Shown here piece after piece: positions 35,253-43,900 of a stretch of 64,000 nucleotides of DNA (the stretch's first letter is position 1; the number at the start of each line of letters is the position of its first letter). The DNA is taken from NCBI RefSeq assembly GCF_009789675.1, contig NZ_CP046914.1, positions 1,178,001 through 1,242,000 of the forward strand, written 5' to 3'. The position numbers were made by a program, and so were the translations under genes. This DNA is from Paraburkholderia acidisoli. Its GTDB lineage: Bacteria > Pseudomonadota > Gammaproteobacteria > Burkholderiales > Burkholderiaceae. Under the pieces are notes generated by a model, which was not told the origin of the DNA, did no database searches, and worked only from the letters and a program-made list of their open reading frames with translations.

Positions 35253-35699
35253 TTACGAAGCGGCGGGGCGCGATGCTCCGCCGTTTTCATTCGAGGCGCC
35301 CGATGCGCCTGGCGTGGCTTGCGCGTTTTGCGCCGCCTTGGCCGCGCGCACGGCCGCTTCCACGCGGTCGAGAAACGCGCGGTCGCCGCTCGTGACCGCC
35401 TCGCGCGGCTCGCCGCCCATCACCACGTAGAGGCGATGCACGGACTCCTGCCAGATCCACGCGAGCCAGCCCACCACCACCAGCATCACGCCGATCGCGA
35501 GCCCGGCCGCCGAGCCGAACGCGCCGCCCACGGCCGCGAGCACGACGCCCGCGAGGCTGATGGCGATTGGCAGGCCGCGATTGCGCCGGCCCGCGACGAT
35601 GCGCACGTCGTCGATCTCGCGCAGCGGAAAGACCTGGCCCGCGGCCGAGAGCGCACTGCGCGTGACCGAGACGGCGGCTTCGTTAAAAGGGAGTTCCAT
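35253..35699 (-). CDS. DUF6232-like small membrane protein
   Basis: A 148-residue protein. The N-terminal ELPFNEAAVSVTRSALSAAG and VFPLREIDDVRI resemble DUF6232, a PH-like beta module. Residues 50-90 form two adjacent hydrophobic segments (IAISLAGVVLAAVGGAFG, AIGVMLVVVGWLAWIWQ), followed by YVVMGGEPREAVTSGDRAFL and an Ala/Ser-rich tail. Function unknown. The start at 35699 has a weak ribosome-binding site; a longer upstream frame is not credible. It converges on glgP. Confidence 0.6.
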   Translation of the reverse strand: MELPFNEAAVSVTRSALSAAGQVFPLREIDDVRIVAGRRNRGLPIAISLAGVVLAAVGGAFGSAAGLAIGVMLVVVGWLAWIWQESVHRLYVVMGGEPREAVTSGDRAFLDRVEAAVRAAKAAQNAQATPGASGASNENGGASRPAAS

Positions 35700-35910
35700 C
35701 GTTCGAAAGCGGCAAGGGGAAACAGCGCAGCGTACCAGAAGCGCGGCCGGAACCGCAGCGAGCGCATCGTCGCGGGGTTGCGGCGGGTAACGGCGGGTAA
35801 CGGCGGGTGACGGTGCGGCGCGGGTGCGGCGCGGCTGGCGGTCATCGGCGTGCTCGCCGGCAGTCGTGTTCGACGCTCGTTCCCAAGGCAGCAGCTTCCA
35901 CGCGGCCAAC

Positions 35911-35945
35911 AAAAAAAACGGGACATCCTCGAGGATGTCCCGTTT
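35911..35945 (-). terminator. terminator of the second porin
   Basis: A perfect 30-bp palindrome (AAACGGGACATCCTC at 35916-35930 followed by its exact complement at 35931-35945). On the minus strand it is followed by eight T (complement of 35911-35918). It lies 87 bases past the porin stop. Confidence 0.9.
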
Positions 35946-36031
35946 GGGAAGGCGCGGCGCACCGAACGAATTCCGCGCGCCGAGCTGGACCGGCGGCTTG
36001 CGCCACCGGCCGCTGTTGCCTTGTGTGCTGC

Positions 36032-37195
36032 TTAGAACTTGTGGCGGATACCGACGCGAACGGCGACTTGCGTCTGCGAACCCGTGCCCGACGTGTTGAA
36101 GATGCCCGAAGCCGAGTCACCGATCTGTGCCTGGACCTTCGTCGTGCCGACCGAACCCGAAGCGTCTTCGTACGACACGAGGCCGTAGACGTCCGTGCGC
36201 TTGCTCAGAGCGTAGTCAGCCGATGCATTGACCTGGTTCCAGTGCGCTGCGAACAGGCCCGAAGCGCGCGAGTACGTGTAGCCCAGACCGCCCGTGATAG
36301 CCGGCGTGAAGGCGTACTTGACGCCTGCTTCGTACGCGTTGTACAGCGTCGACGAACCCGTGATCGGTTCGAAGCGCGTGTTCGTCCACAGCAGCCATGC
36401 CGTTGCCGGGCCGTAGATGTAGCGGCCGCCGATACCGAACGAACGCAGGTCACGAATCGTGCTCGTGCCCTTCGTGTCGATGTTGGCGAGAGCCGTCGAG
36501 AACGTCGTCGGCGATGCCGATGCCGGGTACGTGATGTCCGTGTAAGCAGCGCCGAGGCTGAACGGGCCGTATGCGTAGTTCGCGCCGAAGCTGTATGCGC
36601 GCGACGACGACGTCGTGCTCGTCGACGGTGCGCCGGCGAACGACGTCGTGTTCGAGAAGCCGTACATGCCGCCGAACGTGAAGCCCGACAGGTTGGCGCT
36701 CTGGAACTTGATCGCGTTGTTGATACGGCTCGACGTCAGCTGGTCGACGTCATTGACGTGGTAGGCCCAGTTGCCCGAAACCGTGTTGCCACCGGTCGAG
36801 TACAGCGAACCGAGGATGTCCGTCGTGAACGCGTATTGACGACCGAGCGTCAGCGAGCCCATGCCGTCCTTCGTCAGACCGACGTAGGCTTGACGGCCGA
36901 ACATGGCGCTGCCTTGACCTGCCGTGCCGTTACCGCTGTTGAAGCCGTTTTCGAGCACGAAGATAGCCTTCAGGCCACCGCCGAGGTCTTCCGAGCCGCG
37001 CAGGCCCCAACGGCTGCCTTGGGCAACGCCGTCACCGTACGAGAACTGGTGCGAGCTGCCGCCCGTTGCGTTCTTCGTGTTGCTGATGTAGCTCACGCCA
37101 GCGTCGATCACGCCGTAGAGGGTAACGCTGCTTTGTGCGTGGGCTGCGCCTGCGATCGTGGCCAGAATAGCGGTGGTCAGGATTTTGTTTTTCAA
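36032..37195 (-). CDS. Gram-negative porin, Burkholderia type
   Basis: Outer-membrane trimeric porin of 387 residues. The start codon is TTG at 37195, with GGAGAAACAG before it; there is no ATG in a sensible place. Signal peptide KILTTAILATIAGAAHA is followed by QSSVTLYGVIDAGVSYI. GSRWGLRGSEDLGGGLKAIF, GRQAYVGL and the terminal VRVGIRHKF are family marks. The Ala-Cys-poor, Ser/Thr/Tyr-rich codon-optimised body suggests high expression. It is the paralogue of the porin at 1032-2195. Confidence 0.95.
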   Translation of the reverse strand: MKNKILTTAILATIAGAAHAQSSVTLYGVIDAGVSYISNTKNATGGSSHQFSYGDGVAQGSRWGLRGSEDLGGGLKAIFVLENGFNSGNGTAGQGSAMFGRQAYVGLTKDGMGSLTLGRQYAFTTDILGSLYSTGGNTVSGNWAYHVNDVDQLTSSRINNAIKFQSANLSGFTFGGMYGFSNTTSFAGAPSTSTTSSSRAYSFGANYAYGPFSLGAAYTDITYPASASPTTFSTALANIDTKGTSTIRDLRSFGIGGRYIYGPATAWLLWTNTRFEPITGSSTLYNAYEAGVKYAFTPAITGGLGYTYSRASGLFAAHWNQVNASADYALSKRTDVYGLVSYEDASGSVGTTKVQAQIGDSASGIFNTSGTGSQTQVAVRVGIRHKF

Positions 37196-37645
37196 CTGTT
37201 TCTCCGGGTAAAGGATAGATGACTACTCCGGTCTCGAATGGACCGGTTGATATGTGACGGGCTGAAATTTAAGGGCTCACAACGAAACGAATGTGACAGT
37301 AAGGGTCGGCAACGAAAATGTCGCCTGTCTGTTGTGTAGATGCCACAACCGTCTTGCGCGCACCGTGAATCCGCCGCGAAGCCCGTGGGTATTGGCTTTG
37401 CGGGAAATTTACGTATCACTTTCATTGCCGCGATTGCGACAATCGGCCATATAAATATTCGTTCTAAGCTTTTTCGTGAGAAACGGATTAATCCGTCTTT
37501 TGAGTCCGTTTTCATGGCGGACTGGATTGATTTCAATGGCGCATTAAAGCCGCTTCAACGCTTTTTTCGACCCTGCTTTCAAGCACAATTACGGCCCATG
37601 AAAATTAGCATACCAAAGTAATTGAAGCGGAATTGCGCAAACGTT
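37196..37645. other. AT-richer intergenic region upstream of porin, with a palindrome
   Basis: The porin leader and promoter lie here. ACGGATTAATCCGT (37483-37496) is a perfect 14-bp palindrome flanked by A and T runs, perhaps an operator. A 93-codon frame (37340-37621, plus) crosses the palindrome, has no ribosome-binding site and resembles no family. Confidence 0.45.
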
Positions 37646-37683
37646 AAAACGGGCTCGCCCCCAGTTGGGAGCGAGCCCGTTTT
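37646..37683 (-). terminator. terminator of the AstE/aspartoacylase-family gene
   Basis: Thirteen-bp perfect stem AAAACGGGCTCGC (37646-37658) with complement at 37671-37683; the loop itself can pair CCC with GGG. TTTT follows on the minus strand. It lies 20 bases after the stop of the gene at 37703. Confidence 0.88.
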
Positions 37684-37702
37684 ATCCTTTTGCGCCAGTG
37701 AC

Positions 37703-38821
37703 TTAGAGCGAAAGCAGCGAGCCGCCGCGAATGGGCGTGTCGCCGGCGACGCGCGCCACTTCCATGCCGGCCGTGGCGAAGCGCGCGCTGTGCCGCGCGT
37801 ACATCACGCCGCTCACGCTGGCGTGCAGCGTGGTGACCGTGTCGGCGAGCGGGTCGACGATGTCGGCGATGGCCGCGCCGCGCTCGACCCACGTGCCGCA
37901 CTCCACGCGATACACCAGCACGCCGCTGTGCGGCGCGACGATCGGTTCCGTGCCCGCGAGCGGCGTGGCCGGGTGCGCGAGCGGCGGCAGCGGCGCGGCC
38001 GTGCCTTCGATCACGCCGCGCGTGACCAGATACTCGACGATGGCCTGCGCGTCGTGCTCGGCGTATTCGTGCGACACGTCGCGCTGGCTGCGCAACTCGA
38101 TCGTCACGGAAATCGAACCGTAAGGAATGGGGTAGCGCGTGCCGAAGCGCTCGCGCAGTTCCGACCAGCAAAAGCTGTGAATCTCGTCGAACGGATTGCC
38201 GATGGAGTTGAGCGCGAGCAGCGAGGCCTTGGCGTCCAGGTAACGCGCGAGCGGCTCGACCTCGGGCCACAGGTCGGGATTCGTGTAGATGTGCATGGCG
38301 GCTTCCCAGTCGCAATGCAGGTCGAGCACGATGTCGGCGTCGTACGAGAGCTTTTGCAGCGCGAGCCGCATCGACTCCAGTTCGTTGGTGGGACGCTGCG
38401 CGGCGAGCGCTTCGCCCATGGCGGTGCGGATGGCGGCGCGGTTCGCGGCTTCGTCGGCACCCAGACGCGGCTCGATGTCGGGCAGCACGAGCGCGGTCAG
38501 TTCGTGGAAGTTGCGGTTGAAGTTCTGCGCGGTGTTCGACTCGAAGCGGCCGATCAGATGCCCGAGCCAGTGCTGATTCAGCCCCACGGGATTGGGTACC
38601 GGCACGATCACGACTTCGCCGCGCAGGCGGCCGGCGGTTTCGAGTTCCGCGAGCTTGCGCCGCAGCACCCACGAGGTGAGCATGCCCGGCAGTTCGTCGG
38701 CGTGCAGCGACGACTGGATGTAGACCTTCGGGCCGCCGCCGGGCTTTCCGTAATGAAAACTGGTGACTTGCCGCGCGGTGCCGAGGGCGGGCGCGATCAG
38801 CGAATGGTTTCGGGTTTGCAT
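37703..38821 (-). CDS. succinylglutamate desuccinylase/aspartoacylase (AstE/AspA) family protein
   Basis: Zinc carboxypeptidase-fold (M14) amidohydrolase of 372 residues. The start MQTRNHSL at 38821 is chosen over an Ala/Leu-rich extension. Zinc-site motifs are SLHADELPG (His-x-x-Glu) and DIVLDLHCDWEA; NFNRNFHE holds the arginines that bind a carboxylate. The C-terminal domain (PHSGVLVYRVECGTWVERGA) is the beta module that this subgroup has after the catalytic domain. Substrate is an N-acyl amino acid or related amide. The gene downstream of a basic-amino-acid binding protein on the same strand suggests amino-acid derivative use. Confidence 0.85.
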   Translation of the reverse strand: MQTRNHSLIAPALGTARQVTSFHYGKPGGGPKVYIQSSLHADELPGMLTSWVLRRKLAELETAGRLRGEVVIVPVPNPVGLNQHWLGHLIGRFESNTAQNFNRNFHELTALVLPDIEPRLGADEAANRAAIRTAMGEALAAQRPTNELESMRLALQKLSYDADIVLDLHCDWEAAMHIYTNPDLWPEVEPLARYLDAKASLLALNSIGNPFDEIHSFCWSELRERFGTRYPIPYGSISVTIELRSQRDVSHEYAEHDAQAIVEYLVTRGVIEGTAAPLPPLAHPATPLAGTEPIVAPHSGVLVYRVECGTWVERGAAIADIVDPLADTVTTLHASVSGVMYARHSARFATAGMEVARVAGDTPIRGGSLLSL

Positions 38822-38970
38822 GATGGGTGCGAGGGCCGCGAGATGCGCCCGCAAACGGGCCAAATCACGATCTTAGCGGAAACGGCCTGGCGCCGGAACC
38901 GGCGCGCGCAACCCATTCGTCCGATCATCGGCTCACGCGAATCATCAGGATGCCGAAACAAATGCGCGCA

Positions 38971-38996
38971 AAAAAAGCCCGGACCGAAGTCCGGGC
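38971..38996 (-). terminator. terminator of the amino-acid binding protein gene
   Basis: Stem GCCCGGAC / GTCCGGGC, which on the minus strand closes a TTCG tetraloop and is followed by six T. It stands 20 bases after the stop of the gene at 39016 and separates it from the AstE-family gene. Confidence 0.92.
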
Positions 38997-39015
38997 CTTG
39001 CGGACTGCCGCGAGA

Positions 39016-39786
39016 TTACTTCGCGCCGTACACGTCGAAGTCGAAGTACTTCTTCTCGATCTTCTTGTACGTGCCGTCCTTGAGCATGTCGGCGATGGCC
39101 TTGTCGATCTTGGCCTTCAGGTCCGTGTCTTCCTTGCGCAGGCCGATAGCGGCGGCGCCCGTCGGGATTTCCTTGCCCGCGAACTGGAAGCCGGCGCCGC
39201 GCGGCGTCTTCAGGAAGCCGAGGTCGGCTTGCACTTCATCCTGCAGCGCTGCGTCGAGGCGGCCCGAGATCAGGTCGGCGTAGACCTGGTCCTGGTTCTG
39301 GTAAGGAACGACGTTCACGCCCTTCGGTGCCCAGTTTTCCTTCGCGTAGGTTTCCTGGATCGTGCCCTGTTCCACGCCAACCGACTTGCCCTTGAGCGAG
39401 TCAGCCGTCGGCTGGAAGCTCGAACCCTTCTTGGCGACGAGGCGCGTGGGCGTGTCGAACAGCTTCGCCGAGAAGGCGATCTGTTCCTGGCGCTGCGGCG
39501 TGATCGTCATCGACGACAGCACGCCGTCGAACTTCTTGGCCTTCAGGCCCGGGATCATGCCGTCGAAGTCCTGCTCGACCCACACGCACTTGGCGTTCAA
39601 GCGCTTGCAGATTTCGTTGCCGAGGTCGATGTCGAAGCCGACCAGCTTGCCATCGGGTGCTTTGGATTCGAACGGCGCGTAGCTGGCGTCGACACCGAAA
39701 CGCACGGTGGTCCAGTCCTTCGCGTGGGCGGCACCGGCCGAGACGGCCAGCAGGGCAACCGACAGGGCGGCAAGCAGTTTCTTCAC
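39016..39786 (-). CDS. periplasmic basic-amino-acid binding protein (ArgT/HisJ family)
   Basis: ABC-transporter substrate-binding protein of 256 residues. The signal peptide KKLLAALSVALLAVSAGAAHA precedes the SBP_bac_3 fold: VRFGVDASYAPFESKAPDGK, GFDIDLGNEICKRLNAKCVW, DGVLSSMTITPQRQEQIAFS and SVGVEQGTIQETYA. The D-x-S-Y-x-P-F-E and GFDIDLG patterns are those of the Lys/Arg/Orn/His-binding subfamily. No permease or ATPase gene is adjacent in the window. The AstE-family hydrolase follows after a terminator. Confidence 0.92.
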   Translation of the reverse strand: MKKLLAALSVALLAVSAGAAHAKDWTTVRFGVDASYAPFESKAPDGKLVGFDIDLGNEICKRLNAKCVWVEQDFDGMIPGLKAKKFDGVLSSMTITPQRQEQIAFSAKLFDTPTRLVAKKGSSFQPTADSLKGKSVGVEQGTIQETYAKENWAPKGVNVVPYQNQDQVYADLISGRLDAALQDEVQADLGFLKTPRGAGFQFAGKEIPTGAAAIGLRKEDTDLKAKIDKAIADMLKDGTYKKIEKKYFDFDVYGAK

Positions 39787-40165
39787 TATGGGTACTCCTC
39801 GGAGATGGTTCAGGACGCGCCGCGTGCGGTCGTGCCGCCGCAGCGCATGCTCCGGCGCGGCTCGCGCCGGATTTTTCGTTTGACCCGCCGGCCAGCGCCA
39901 GCGAAGCGCGCCAAGCTTACCCGGTCAAAATTGCGGCGTCGCTAGTGTAATACCGGATGGCGAAAGATCGCGCCCTCGATCGTACGTTCGTGCGATTGTC
40001 GGATCTAACGTAAACCCTTGTCGGATAAGGATTTGCGCGTGGAGGCCGGTGCGTGGCGCGGCGCGAGCAAACGCACCGGATGCGATGCTCGGCCGCAACA
40101 GTCTGAGGAATGCAAAGCCGCGCGAAGGCGGCGGTGTCATGCGCTGAAGGGCAATTGAAATCGAA
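39787..40165. other. intergenic region, no gene seen
   Basis: The gap upstream of the binding-protein gene and downstream of phnM contains the promoter of the former, probably near 39930-40020 where A/T increases. No gene is supported on either strand. Confidence 0.4.
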
Positions 40166-40198
40166 TCGATGGCGCACCGTTGGCCAGTGCGCCATCGA
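40166..40198 (-). terminator. hairpin after phnM (end of C-P lyase operon)
   Basis: A 12-bp perfect stem TCGATGGCGCAC / GTGCGCCATCGA (40166-40177 and 40187-40198) with a 9-nt loop lies 18 bases after the phnM stop. The T-run on the minus strand is broken, so it may be a weak terminator. Confidence 0.55.
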
Positions 40199-40215
40199 CG
40201 AAAGCGGGCAGCCGC

Positions 40216-41349
40216 TTACACCACCCGCACGCCCGCGCGGTAGGTGGCGCGCGGCACCGGCAGCGTGTCGAGCATCGTCACGCGCACGAAGTCGGCGCGC
40301 AGGCCCGGCTCGATCGCGCCGCGGTCGGTGAGGCCCGAGGTGCGCGCCGGTTCCCACGAGACGGTCGCGAGCGCGCGCGGCAGCGTCCAGTCGGCCTTGG
40401 TCACGAGATCGAACGCGGCCGTGAGCAGGCTCGACGGCACGTAGTCGGACGAGAGGATGTCGAGCAGGCCGGCCTGCGCGAGTTCGAGCGCGGAGACGTT
40501 GCCCGAGTGCGAGCCGCCGCGCACCACGTTCGGCGCGCCCATGATCGTGGCGATACCGCGCTTTTTCGCTTCCTCCGCGGCCACGCGCGTGGTGGGGAAT
40601 TCGGCGAGCACGATGCCTTCCTCGGCCGCCTGTTCCACGTGCTCGACGAGCGTGTCGTCGTGGCTCGCGAGCGGGATGCCGCGCGCGCGGCAGCGCTCGA
40701 CGATCTGCTGGCGGTGTGCGTCGGCGTAACGCTGCTGTTCGGTGGCCATTTCGGCGAGCATGGTTTCGGCCTGCTCGTCGGTCCATTTGCCGTGGCGCTC
40801 CTGAAAGCGGCGCCACTGCGCGCGGTCGTGCCACTGGCGCTGGCCGGGCGTATGGTCCATCACCGAGGCGAGGCGCAGCAGCGGGTGCTCGCTCAGCGTG
40901 TCGAACAGTTCGATCACGTCTTCCGTGGCGATCTCGCAGCGCAGATGCAGGAAGTGGTCGGCGCGCAGCAGCTTGCGCTCGGAGAAGCGCGAGAGCGCGG
41001 CGGCGCTCGCGAGCTGCACGTCGCGGCCGCGCACGCCCACGGCGAGGCGCGTGCCGATGGCGAGCGCGTCGAACACCGTGGTGATGCCGGCGGCGGCGAT
41101 CTGCGCGTCGTGGATCACGAACGCGGCGTCGGTGTTCCAGTGCACGCCGGGGCGCGGCGCGAGATGCTTTTCCAGGTTGTCGGTGTGCAGTTCGACGAGG
41201 CCGGGCAGCAGGAAGTCGCCTTCCCAGTCTTCGGCGTCGGGCGCGCTGGTCGCGCCGTGCGACAGTTCGCGGATCACGCCGTCTTCCACGCGCAGCGTGC
41301 CGGTGAAAACTTCGTCTCGCGTCACGATGCGAGCGTTCTTGATCAACAT
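40216..41349 (-). CDS. phnM: alpha-D-ribose 1-methylphosphonate 5-triphosphate diphosphatase
   Basis: Amidohydrolase-superfamily enzyme of 377 residues that removes pyrophosphate from the triphosphate made by PhnGHI, before C-P bond cleavage. LPGLVELHTDNLEKHLAPRP shows the metal-binding histidine and the PhnM-specific DN-x-EKH. LASVMDHTPGQRQ, ASHDDTLVEHVE and MGAPNVVRGGSHSGNVSALE complete the signature. It is the last gene of the minus-strand phn operon, 61 bases after phnL. Confidence 0.95.
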   Translation of the reverse strand: MLIKNARIVTRDEVFTGTLRVEDGVIRELSHGATSAPDAEDWEGDFLLPGLVELHTDNLEKHLAPRPGVHWNTDAAFVIHDAQIAAAGITTVFDALAIGTRLAVGVRGRDVQLASAAALSRFSERKLLRADHFLHLRCEIATEDVIELFDTLSEHPLLRLASVMDHTPGQRQWHDRAQWRRFQERHGKWTDEQAETMLAEMATEQQRYADAHRQQIVERCRARGIPLASHDDTLVEHVEQAAEEGIVLAEFPTTRVAAEEAKKRGIATIMGAPNVVRGGSHSGNVSALELAQAGLLDILSSDYVPSSLLTAAFDLVTKADWTLPRALATVSWEPARTSGLTDRGAIEPGLRADFVRVTMLDTLPVPRATYRAGVRVV

Positions 41350-41410
41350 CGTCGGGCTCCAGTATCAGGTATCGACGTTCAGTGTTTGGGCAGCGCGAAC
41401 GCTGTGAGGT

Positions 41411-42181
41411 TCACGCCGCTTCGTTCAGCGGCGCTTGCGATCCGGGTGCTTCCAGCGTGAGCACGCGCGTGGCGACGCGCTCGCGCGTATCTTCGTCATG
41501 AAAAACGCCCACGATCGCCGCGCCGCGCTCGCGCGCCTCGGTGATGAGGCTCGCGACCACGGCGCGGTTTTCGGTGTCGAGCGAGGCCGTGGGTTCGTCG
41601 AGCAGCAGCACGCGATGCCGCGCGATCAGCCCGCGCGCGATGTTCACGCGCTGCTGTTCGCCGCCGGAAAACGTCGCGGGCGCGAGCGGCCACAAACGGC
41701 GCGGCACGTTCAGGCGCGCGAGCAGCGTCTGGGCGCGCTCGCGCGCTTCGTCTTCGTCGACATGACGCGCCATGAGCGGCGCCGCGACGATATCGAGTGC
41801 GGATACGCGCGGAATCACGCGCAAAAACTGGCTCACGTAACCCATCACGTTGCGGCGCAGGCGCAGGATGTCGTGCGGCGCCGCGCCCGTGATCGCCAGA
41901 TGTTGCAGCGGCGCGCCTTCGTCGCGCAGGGCGATGGAGCCGCCGCTCGCCAGATAGTTGCCGTAGAGGCAACGCAACAGCGTGCTCTTGCCCGCGCCCG
42001 AGGGCCCGACCAGCACGACGCATTCGCCGCGCTCCACGTCGAGCGAGACGCCCGCGAGCGCTTCGATGCCGATGCCGCCCTGGCCATGCAGCGTGAAGGT
42101 CTTGCGCACGTCTTCGGCGCGCAGCATGAGCGCGGGGCGTTCGACGAACGCGTGCGTGGCCGCTTGAGAAGAGAGAGTCAT
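41411..42181 (-). CDS. phnL: C-P lyase complex ATP-binding subunit
   Basis: ABC-type ATPase of 256 residues. Walker A GPSGAGKSTLL, signature FSGGEQQRVNIARGL and Walker B VLLLDEPTASLD are present, with the PhnL-specific MGYVSQFLRVIPRVSALDIV between. PhnL associates with the C-P lyase core complex rather than a membrane transporter. It follows phnK by 10 bases. Confidence 0.94.
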   Translation of the reverse strand: MTLSSQAATHAFVERPALMLRAEDVRKTFTLHGQGGIGIEALAGVSLDVERGECVVLVGPSGAGKSTLLRCLYGNYLASGGSIALRDEGAPLQHLAITGAAPHDILRLRRNVMGYVSQFLRVIPRVSALDIVAAPLMARHVDEDEARERAQTLLARLNVPRRLWPLAPATFSGGEQQRVNIARGLIARHRVLLLDEPTASLDTENRAVVASLITEARERGAAIVGVFHDEDTRERVATRVLTLEAPGSQAPLNEAA

Positions 42182-42191
42182 GTCGATCCTC

Positions 42192-42962
42192 CTAGACAGG
42201 CAGCACCGAAGCCACCAGGGTCTGCGTATAAGGATGCTGCGGGTCGTCGAGCACCTGATCGGTCAGCCCCGATTCGACGACGGTGCCGCCTTGCATCACC
42301 ATGAGCCGGTGTGCGAGCAAACGCGCCACGCCGATGTCGTGCGTGACGATCAGCACGGAAAGATGCAGCGTGCCGGTGAGCGTGCGCAGCAGGTCGAGCA
42401 GACGCGCCTGCACGGACACGTCGAGGCCGGCCGTGGGCTCGTCCATGAATACGAGGCGCGGCCCCGTGACGAGATTGCGCGCGATCTGCAAACGCTGCTG
42501 CATGCCGCCGGAAAACTTCGAAGGCAGCTCGTCGATACGCGTGGCGTCGAGTTCGACGCGCTGCATCCACTGTTGCGCAACGTTGCGGATTTGCCCGTAG
42601 TGACGCGCGCCCACGGCCATCAGCGGCTCGCCGATGTTCGCGCCCGCGGAGACGCCCGCGCGCAGGCCGTCGCGCGGATTCTGCTGCACGAAGCCCCATT
42701 CGGTGCGCGCGAGCAGGCGGCGGCGCGGCTCGGAGAGCGTGCGCAGGTCGAGCGTCTCGCCGTTCGCATTCGTGTAATGCAGCTCGCCCGCATCGGCTTC
42801 GGTGCGCAGCGCGAGCGTGTTGAGCAGCGTGGTCTTGCCCGAGCCCGATTCGCCGACGATGCACAGCACCTCGCCCGGATAGAGGTCGAAGCTCACGTCG
42901 CGGCAACCGTTGCGGCCGTCGAATTGTTTGGTGAGCGCGCGCGCGCTCAAAAGCGGCGTCAT
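42192..42962 (-). CDS. phnK: C-P lyase complex ATP-binding subunit
   Basis: ABC-type ATPase of 256 residues starting at 42962 (MTPLLSARALTKQFDGRNGC), overlapping the phnJ stop by four bases. Walker A GESGSGKTTLLNTL, the insert ARTEWGFVQQNPRDGLRAGV and signature FSGGMQQRLQIARNL are typical of PhnK. PhnK docks on PhnJ of the GHIJ core in E. coli. A longer frame upstream is an out-of-context reading over phnJ. Confidence 0.95.
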   Translation of the reverse strand: MTPLLSARALTKQFDGRNGCRDVSFDLYPGEVLCIVGESGSGKTTLLNTLALRTEADAGELHYTNANGETLDLRTLSEPRRRLLARTEWGFVQQNPRDGLRAGVSAGANIGEPLMAVGARHYGQIRNVAQQWMQRVELDATRIDELPSKFSGGMQQRLQIARNLVTGPRLVFMDEPTAGLDVSVQARLLDLLRTLTGTLHLSVLIVTHDIGVARLLAHRLMVMQGGTVVESGLTDQVLDDPQHPYTQTLVASVLPV

Positions 42963-43900
42963 GCGGGTTCTCCTTTGACATTCGTTGCGCGCGCATCGAT
43001 CTCGTCCTGATTCGCGCGGCGTTCGTGGCAGTAGTCGCTGTCCGAGCACACGAACATGCGCTTGCCCGCATCGTCGACGATCATTTCGTCGAGGAAGCTT
43101 TCGCGCGAGCCGCACAGCGCGCACGCGTGCTCCCAGCGCTGCACTTCGAACGGGTGATCGTCGAAATCGAGGCTGCGTACGGGCGTATAAGGCGGAATCG
43201 CGTAGATGCGCCGCTCGCGGCCCGCGCCGAACAGTTGCAGCGCGGCGTTCATGTGCAGCTTCGGATTGTCGAACTTGGGGATCGGCGAGGGCGAGGTGAG
43301 ATAGCGGCCGTTCACCGTGACCGGATAGTCGTAGGTGGTGGCGATGCTGCCGTGCTGCACGATGTCTTCGTAAAGCTTCACGCTGATGAGGCCGTAGTCG
43401 GCGAGCGCATGCAGCTTTTTGGCCTCGGCCACGCGCGGTTCGAGCCGGAACAGCGGCTCGGGCATGGGCACCTGATACACGAGAATCTGCTGCTCGGTGA
43501 GCGGCGTTTCGGGAATGCGGTGGCGCGTCTGCACGATGGTCGCTTCGCGCGTGCGGCGCGTGGTCGCCACGCCCGTGGTGCGCGCAAAGAAGCGCCGGAT
43601 GTTCACGGCGTTGGTGGTGTCGTCGGAACCCTGGTCGATGACCTTGAGCGTGTCGTTCGCGCCGATGATAGCCGCCGTGACCTGAATGCCGCCCGTGCCC
43701 CAGCCATACGGCAGCGGCATTTCGCGCGAGGCGAACGGCACCTGATAGCCCGGCACCGCCACGGCCTTGAGCAACGCGCGGCGCAGCATGCGCTTGGTCT
43801 GTTCGTCGAGATACGCGAAGTTGTAGCCCTGCGCGGCCTGGGTTTCGTGCGACGTCACGCTGTCGTGCAGGTCGCCTCGCATCGTTTCGGGCGCGTTCAT
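42959..43900 (-). CDS. phnJ: alpha-D-ribose 1-methylphosphonate 5-phosphate C-P lyase
   Basis: Radical-SAM-type catalytic subunit of 313 residues that breaks the carbon-phosphorus bond. The four conserved cysteines are C260, C263, C285 and C291 (CALC...CSDSDYC), with the same spacing as E. coli C241, C244, C266 and C272; three bind the Fe-S cluster and the last forms the thiyl radical. GYNFAYLDEQTKRMLRRALL and YGWGTGGIQVTAAIIG are family marks. It overlaps phnI and phnK by four bases each. Confidence 0.97.
   Translation of the reverse strand: MNAPETMRGDLHDSVTSHETQAAQGYNFAYLDEQTKRMLRRALLKAVAVPGYQVPFASREMPLPYGWGTGGIQVTAAIIGANDTLKVIDQGSDDTTNAVNIRRFFARTTGVATTRRTREATIVQTRHRIPETPLTEQQILVYQVPMPEPLFRLEPRVAEAKKLHALADYGLISVKLYEDIVQHGSIATTYDYPVTVNGRYLTSPSPIPKFDNPKLHMNAALQLFGAGRERRIYAIPPYTPVRSLDFDDHPFEVQRWEHACALCGSRESFLDEMIVDDAGKRMFVCSDSDYCHERRANQDEIDARATNVKGEPA

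Noticed and set aside
37340-37621. 93-codon frame upstream of the second porin
   Set aside because: It crosses a palindrome, has no ribosome-binding site and matches no family known to me.
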